From the NCBI GenBank assembly GCA_047619205.1, contig JBLHJR010000046.1:1-24256 (forward strand): DNA of 24,256 bases. The letters are read 5' to 3'. The notes beneath the pieces are model-generated. The model searched no databases. It was not told the DNA's origin and saw nothing but the letters and a program-made list of their open reading frames with translations. Of this stretch, positions 20,772 through 24,256 are shown piece by piece. Numbering within the stretch: the first letter of the stretch is position 1; each line of letters opens with the position of its first letter. This stretch comes from Endobugula sp047619205. GTDB taxonomy: Bacteria > Pseudomonadota > Gammaproteobacteria > Pseudomonadales > Cellvibrionaceae. Both the position numbers and the translations under genes were made by a program.

Positions 20772-23636
20772 TTGAAATCCTCTAGAATAAAAAAACGATT
20801 CCATCGAGAACAAGCTTTACTGGATGCGATCAGTTCAAATGCCGTGCTTATCAATCAGCAGGGCACAATACTGCTAGCAAACGCTGCTTGGAATCAATAT
20901 GCCAATCAAAATGAGGGTGACGAAGCTAAATGTGGTATCGCTAATAACTACTTAGAGGCGTGTCTCAATGGCGATGATGATGCCAAAGCAGTCCTTCAAG
21001 GTATCACCAAAATATTAGCTGGCGAAGCCGCTAAATTTGAACATTTGTATCCTTGCCATAGCCCTTCCGAAAACCGTTGGTACATTGTTACTGCTACTCA
21101 TTACCCACATCAAAAAAATGATATTCGTGTACTCATTACCCACAACAACATTACTGGTTTGATGGAACGTCAGCGCGCTATTGAGGCACGAGAAAACCGC
21201 TATATTAAGGTAATTGACTCGCTAATTGAGGGCATGGTAATCCAAAGTGCGAATGGCGAAATTGAAACTTGCAATGAATCCGCGGCTGTATTGTTGGGAT
21301 TATCGATAGAGTCTATATATGCACAAAAATCCCTATTGCCTAAACAAAAGCTGTGGTATATCGACGGCAGTGAAATGCCAGAAGATCAATTCCCACCCTT
21401 ACTAGCGTTAGCGAGCGGCCAACAGATCAAAGATATTACACTTGGAGTAGGGGACGATAAGAAAGCGCTGAATTGGTTAAAAATAAATTCTCATCCGATA
21501 TTTGATGATGTGGAAAGCCTGTTGCCGTCAGGTATCGTCACTACCTTGGTATCTATGACCAAGGAATTGCATCAAACGCAGCAGCTGCGTGAACTGAGTG
21601 AGCGTTTTGAATTAGCGGTTGCCAGTGCCAGTATTGGTATTTGGGATTGGTGTGTCAGCGACAATCGTCTTATTTGGGACGATAATATGTGCAAGATTTA
21701 TGGCATTAACCCCGATGACTTTGACGGTGTTTATGAAGCATGGTGTCAAACTATTCATCCAGAAGATCTTGTTGAAATTGAACAACATTTACAGGATGCT
21801 TTGGTAATGGGCATCCCCTTTGAAAAAGATTTTCGAGTGATATGGCCTGACAAATCGGTTCATATCATTAAGCCTTTTGCTATTGTTCGGCGCGATTCAG
21901 CAGGAAATCCTGAGCGTGTAGTAGGCGCGAACCAAGATGTTACTCAGCTAAGATTAGCACAACAAACATTGAAAGAAAGTGAGCAGCGACTACAGTTGAT
22001 GATACATCACCTACCTGTTGGGGCCGTTTATTTTGACGGTAGTTTGTTATTTATGAATGCCTCAACGGAAATGGTGACGGGTTATCTTCAAAGCGAAATT
22101 ACCACGATAGAAGCATGGTTTACTATTTTATTTGGTGCGCAACGAGAAGAGATTTATTTACAGTATCAACAGGATCGAACACTGGGTTTTCCTCAAACAC
22201 GTACCTATGAGTATCGTCATAAAAAAGGTCATCAGCATTGGCTTGAATTCAATGCTTTTTTGTTTGAGGCTGGTGAAGCTTGGATTATTACTGATATTAG
22301 CGAGCGTAAAGATGCCGAGAGTAAATTAGAAAAGCTAGCTTTTTTTGATCCGGTTACCCAGCTGCCCAATCGTACAAATTTTGATAAAGTGTTAAAGGAA
22401 ACCATACTGGGTGCTGAGAGACATCAATTAAAATTTGCGTTATTACTCCTAGATGTGGACCAGTTTAAACGAATTAACGACACCTATGGGCATCCCACAG
22501 GTGATAAATTATTAACATTGTTTGGTGAGCGTTTAACAAATCGTTTGCGCGAAAGCGATATGGTCGCTCGCTTGGGAGGTGATGAGTTTACTATATTAGT
22601 GGGGGATTTTAAAAAACCTAGTGAACTTGCTGAGCTTGCCCGACAACTTATTAATGAGTTACGGCAACCTTACCCTATTGATTCAGGATTTGAAGTAACG
22701 GTTACGGTGAGTATTGGTATTAGCCTTTATCCATCTCATGCGCAAGATGCCATGCGTTTATTGCGCAATGCAGACACTGCGATGTACTTAGCAAAAGCCA
22801 AAGGCCGCGATACCTATCGTTTTTATTCAGAAGAGCTGACGGATGCGGTAGAGCATCGGGTGTCATTAGAATCGCAGTTGCGAGAGGCGGTAAAGGCCAA
22901 GCATTTTGTGCTACATTATCAACCCTTAATCGACATGTCCTCGGGTGCTATTTATGGGGTAGAGGCTTTAATTCGTTGGTATAAGCCTGATGGTGAAATG
23001 ATTTCACCCGATTTTTTTATGGCAGTTGCCGAGGAGTCTGGACTAATTGCACCTATGGGGGAGTGGGTGTTGCATCAAGCGTGTGAGGATATGGCCAGTT
23101 GGGTGCATGCAGGCTTGCCCATCAAAAAAATCGCGGTAAATTTATCAACCATACAGATCGAAAAAAGTGATGTGGTGAGTATCGTGTTAGATACACTAGC
23201 CGCAACGCATTTATCAGCTGAATACCTAGATCTTGAGATCACTGAAACTACATTAATCTCGCAGATGGATAAAGTTGAAGCCATGATAACTCAGCTTAAG
23301 CAACATGGTATTGGTTTTTCGATTGATGATTTTGGTACAGGTTATTCATCGTTAACGTACTTAAAGCGTTTTTCAGCGAATCGTATAAAAATAGACCGCA
23401 GCTTTGTTAGCAATATTCCGCTAGATAAAAATGATGTCCAGTTGGTGAGCGCTATTATTAATATGGGGCATAGTATGAACTTATCGGTAATTGCGGAAGG
23501 AGTAGAAACTCAAGAGCAGTTGGATATTTTGCGCGAGTTAGGCTGTGATTCATATCAGGGTTTTTTAAAGTGCCGTCCCGTGAGCGCGGCAGCGATAGAA
23601 AAAATACTGCAAAGTGAATTGAAGAATATATCCTAG
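20772..23636 (+). CDS. PAS-GGDEF-EAL cyclic-di-GMP signalling protein
   Basis: A 954-aa cytoplasmic protein without membrane segments. Four PAS-type sensor modules are visible at about 15-135, 140-265, 275-400 (PAS_3-like, IWDWCVSDNRLIWDDNM) and 405-530. A diguanylate cyclase domain follows with an intact active site GGDEF (602-606) and product-inhibition site RESD five residues before it. The EAL phosphodiesterase domain has EAL (731-733), NLSTIQIE, LEITETTLI, DDFGTGYSS (852-860), KIDRSFV and AEGVET, all intact. It could therefore make and break cyclic-di-GMP depending on PAS input. The start TTG 20772 has no clear ribosome site; a GTG about 25 codons further in is an alternative. Monocistronic by position. 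Confidence 0.9.
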   Translation: MKSSRIKKRFHREQALLDAISSNAVLINQQGTILLANAAWNQYANQNEGDEAKCGIANNYLEACLNGDDDAKAVLQGITKILAGEAAKFEHLYPCHSPSENRWYIVTATHYPHQKNDIRVLITHNNITGLMERQRAIEARENRYIKVIDSLIEGMVIQSANGEIETCNESAAVLLGLSIESIYAQKSLLPKQKLWYIDGSEMPEDQFPPLLALASGQQIKDITLGVGDDKKALNWLKINSHPIFDDVESLLPSGIVTTLVSMTKELHQTQQLRELSERFELAVASASIGIWDWCVSDNRLIWDDNMCKIYGINPDDFDGVYEAWCQTIHPEDLVEIEQHLQDALVMGIPFEKDFRVIWPDKSVHIIKPFAIVRRDSAGNPERVVGANQDVTQLRLAQQTLKESEQRLQLMIHHLPVGAVYFDGSLLFMNASTEMVTGYLQSEITTIEAWFTILFGAQREEIYLQYQQDRTLGFPQTRTYEYRHKKGHQHWLEFNAFLFEAGEAWIITDISERKDAESKLEKLAFFDPVTQLPNRTNFDKVLKETILGAERHQLKFALLLLDVDQFKRINDTYGHPTGDKLLTLFGERLTNRLRESDMVARLGGDEFTILVGDFKKPSELAELARQLINELRQPYPIDSGFEVTVTVSIGISLYPSHAQDAMRLLRNADTAMYLAKAKGRDTYRFYSEELTDAVEHRVSLESQLREAVKAKHFVLHYQPLIDMSSGAIYGVEALIRWYKPDGEMISPDFFMAVAEESGLIAPMGEWVLHQACEDMASWVHAGLPIKKIAVNLSTIQIEKSDVVSIVLDTLAATHLSAEYLDLEITETTLISQMDKVEAMITQLKQHGIGFSIDDFGTGYSSLTYLKRFSANRIKIDRSFVSNIPLDKNDVQLVSAIINMGHSMNLSVIAEGVETQEQLDILRELGCDSYQGFLKCRPVSAAAIEKILQSELKNIS

Positions 23637-23768
23637 TATATTGAAAAATATCACCAGTTAGGCGTTGACGTAGATTGACGTGACGACAGTATCAGAAAAT
23701 CTGAGCGTTGCCGTACATGACATTACGATTACGGGTGCAGGAAAAAGCAACAGCAGGCTTTGTTGTCA

Positions 23769-23802
23769 TGATAAAATAAAGTCAGTGTTATTGACGCTGA
23801 CT
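23769..23802 (-). terminator. Probable terminator of the DUF4404 gene
   Basis: On the minus strand an 8-bp stem (AGTCAGCG with CACTGACT, one G-T pair, 7-base loop) is followed by the T-rich run TTTATTTTA. It lies 17 bases beyond the stop codon of the leftward DUF4404 gene. Confidence 0.55.
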
Positions 23803-23818
23803 CCATGATTGCAGCACG

Positions 23819-24082
23819 TTAAATACCAATGTTTTCTAGTGTTTTTAGTATTTCTTTTACTAATGTAGCGGCTTTTGGGTGTTGTTGTTCAAGGTCTAGC
23901 AGTAGTAGTTCTAAAGTTTCGTTTAGGCTGAGATCCTGAGGTTCGGGTTCATCTGAGCGATGTAAGTGATTATGCACCTGTTGCATTAACGCTCGTTGTG
24001 AGTCACTTAGCTCATCATTTGGGTTTTTTTCAAGAGAGGCTTGTAAATCTGAAAACAAATTTTTTGTGGTGTGCTTTACCAT
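23819..24082 (-). CDS. DUF4404 family protein
   Basis: An 87-aa acidic helical protein. The C-terminal pattern LLLLDLEQQHPKAATLVKEI followed by LKTLENIGI is the hallmark of the gammaproteobacterial DUF4404 family (usually E-HP-AA-V-REI-D-L-IGI). The first half is predicted coiled or flexible (LSDSQRALMQQVHNHLH). Length is normal and the function unknown. The start has a strong ribosome site (AAGGAG about 9 bases upstream). It converges with the PAS-GGDEF-EAL gene, with a terminator-like hairpin between them. No gene is seen from 24083 to the right edge. Confidence 0.85.
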   Translation of the reverse strand: MVKHTTKNLFSDLQASLEKNPNDELSDSQRALMQQVHNHLHRSDEPEPQDLSLNETLELLLLDLEQQHPKAATLVKEILKTLENIGI

Positions 24083-24256
24083 AGAGATTTTCTCCTTTTC
24101 TAGGATTACAATAATATCTAGCCTTCGTCATTAAATAATAAGCTATTAGCTAGCGTAGGTAAAAGAATATTTTAGCGCTAAAGTTTAATTTTAATAGCTT
24201 TAGGTAGTACTAGCAGGGTGCTTGAAAAGAATACACTCCGTTTCAGGCCATCTGAG

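Overview
The window is about 24 kb from a moderately AT-rich gammaproteobacterium. BluB, XthA, a CvfB-type S1 protein, a DUF4404 protein and a PAS/GGDEF/EAL protein all look gammaproteobacterial. The repeat at 5537-5643 recalls, from memory only, interspersed hairpin repeats of Cellvibrionales/Alteromonadales. Most of the window is ordinary chromosome. Two places show repeated mobile-element damage, and one accessory cassette stands out.

Left part (1-9777). A leftward set (DUF1348/NTF2-like protein, exported alpha/beta hydrolase, pyridoxamine-phosphate-oxidase-like flavoprotein cut by the window edge) faces a TetR regulator. A strong sigma70-type promoter there carries one palindromic operator in its spacer and a second exactly 30 bp away. 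Next come a small membrane-anchored unknown protein, bluB, and a broken CBS-domain gene. The CBS gene has a frameshift and a 160-bp MITE-like insertion with a clean target duplication. Then follow a spermidine-synthase-like protein, a hairpin repeat, a CvfB-like RNA-binding protein, xthA with a YugP-type zinc protease, a double-cupin protein and an SDR. The last two are probably controlled by the divergent HxlR regulator.

Middle (9885-12318). HxlR regulator, a Ycf46-like AAA+ ATPase, and a conserved 167-aa protein of unknown function, called gene X here.

Accessory segment (12319-19300). It is bounded by two direct copies of the gene X 3' end (103 bp identical) and by two remnants of an IS66 TnpA. 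It begins with an IS4-type transposase remnant and about 1.3 kb of decayed AT-rich DNA. It then carries a compact five-gene rightward operon: GNAT acetyltransferase, MetZ-like PLP enzyme, haem-oxygenase-like diiron oxidase (HDO), M14/DUF2817 zinc hydrolase and MFS transporter. The genes overlap or nearly touch. The combination suggests a small biosynthetic cluster for a modified amino acid, with acetylation and export as self-protection. I do not recognise a described pathway with this exact set. The closest parallel I know is the CGS-like plus HDO pair BesB/BesC of terminal-alkyne amino-acid biosynthesis.

Right part (19301-24256). The decayed gene X copy, an exported unknown protein, a 581-bp stretch without a convincing gene, a 954-aa PAS/GGDEF/EAL protein with both catalytic sites intact, and a DUF4404 protein.
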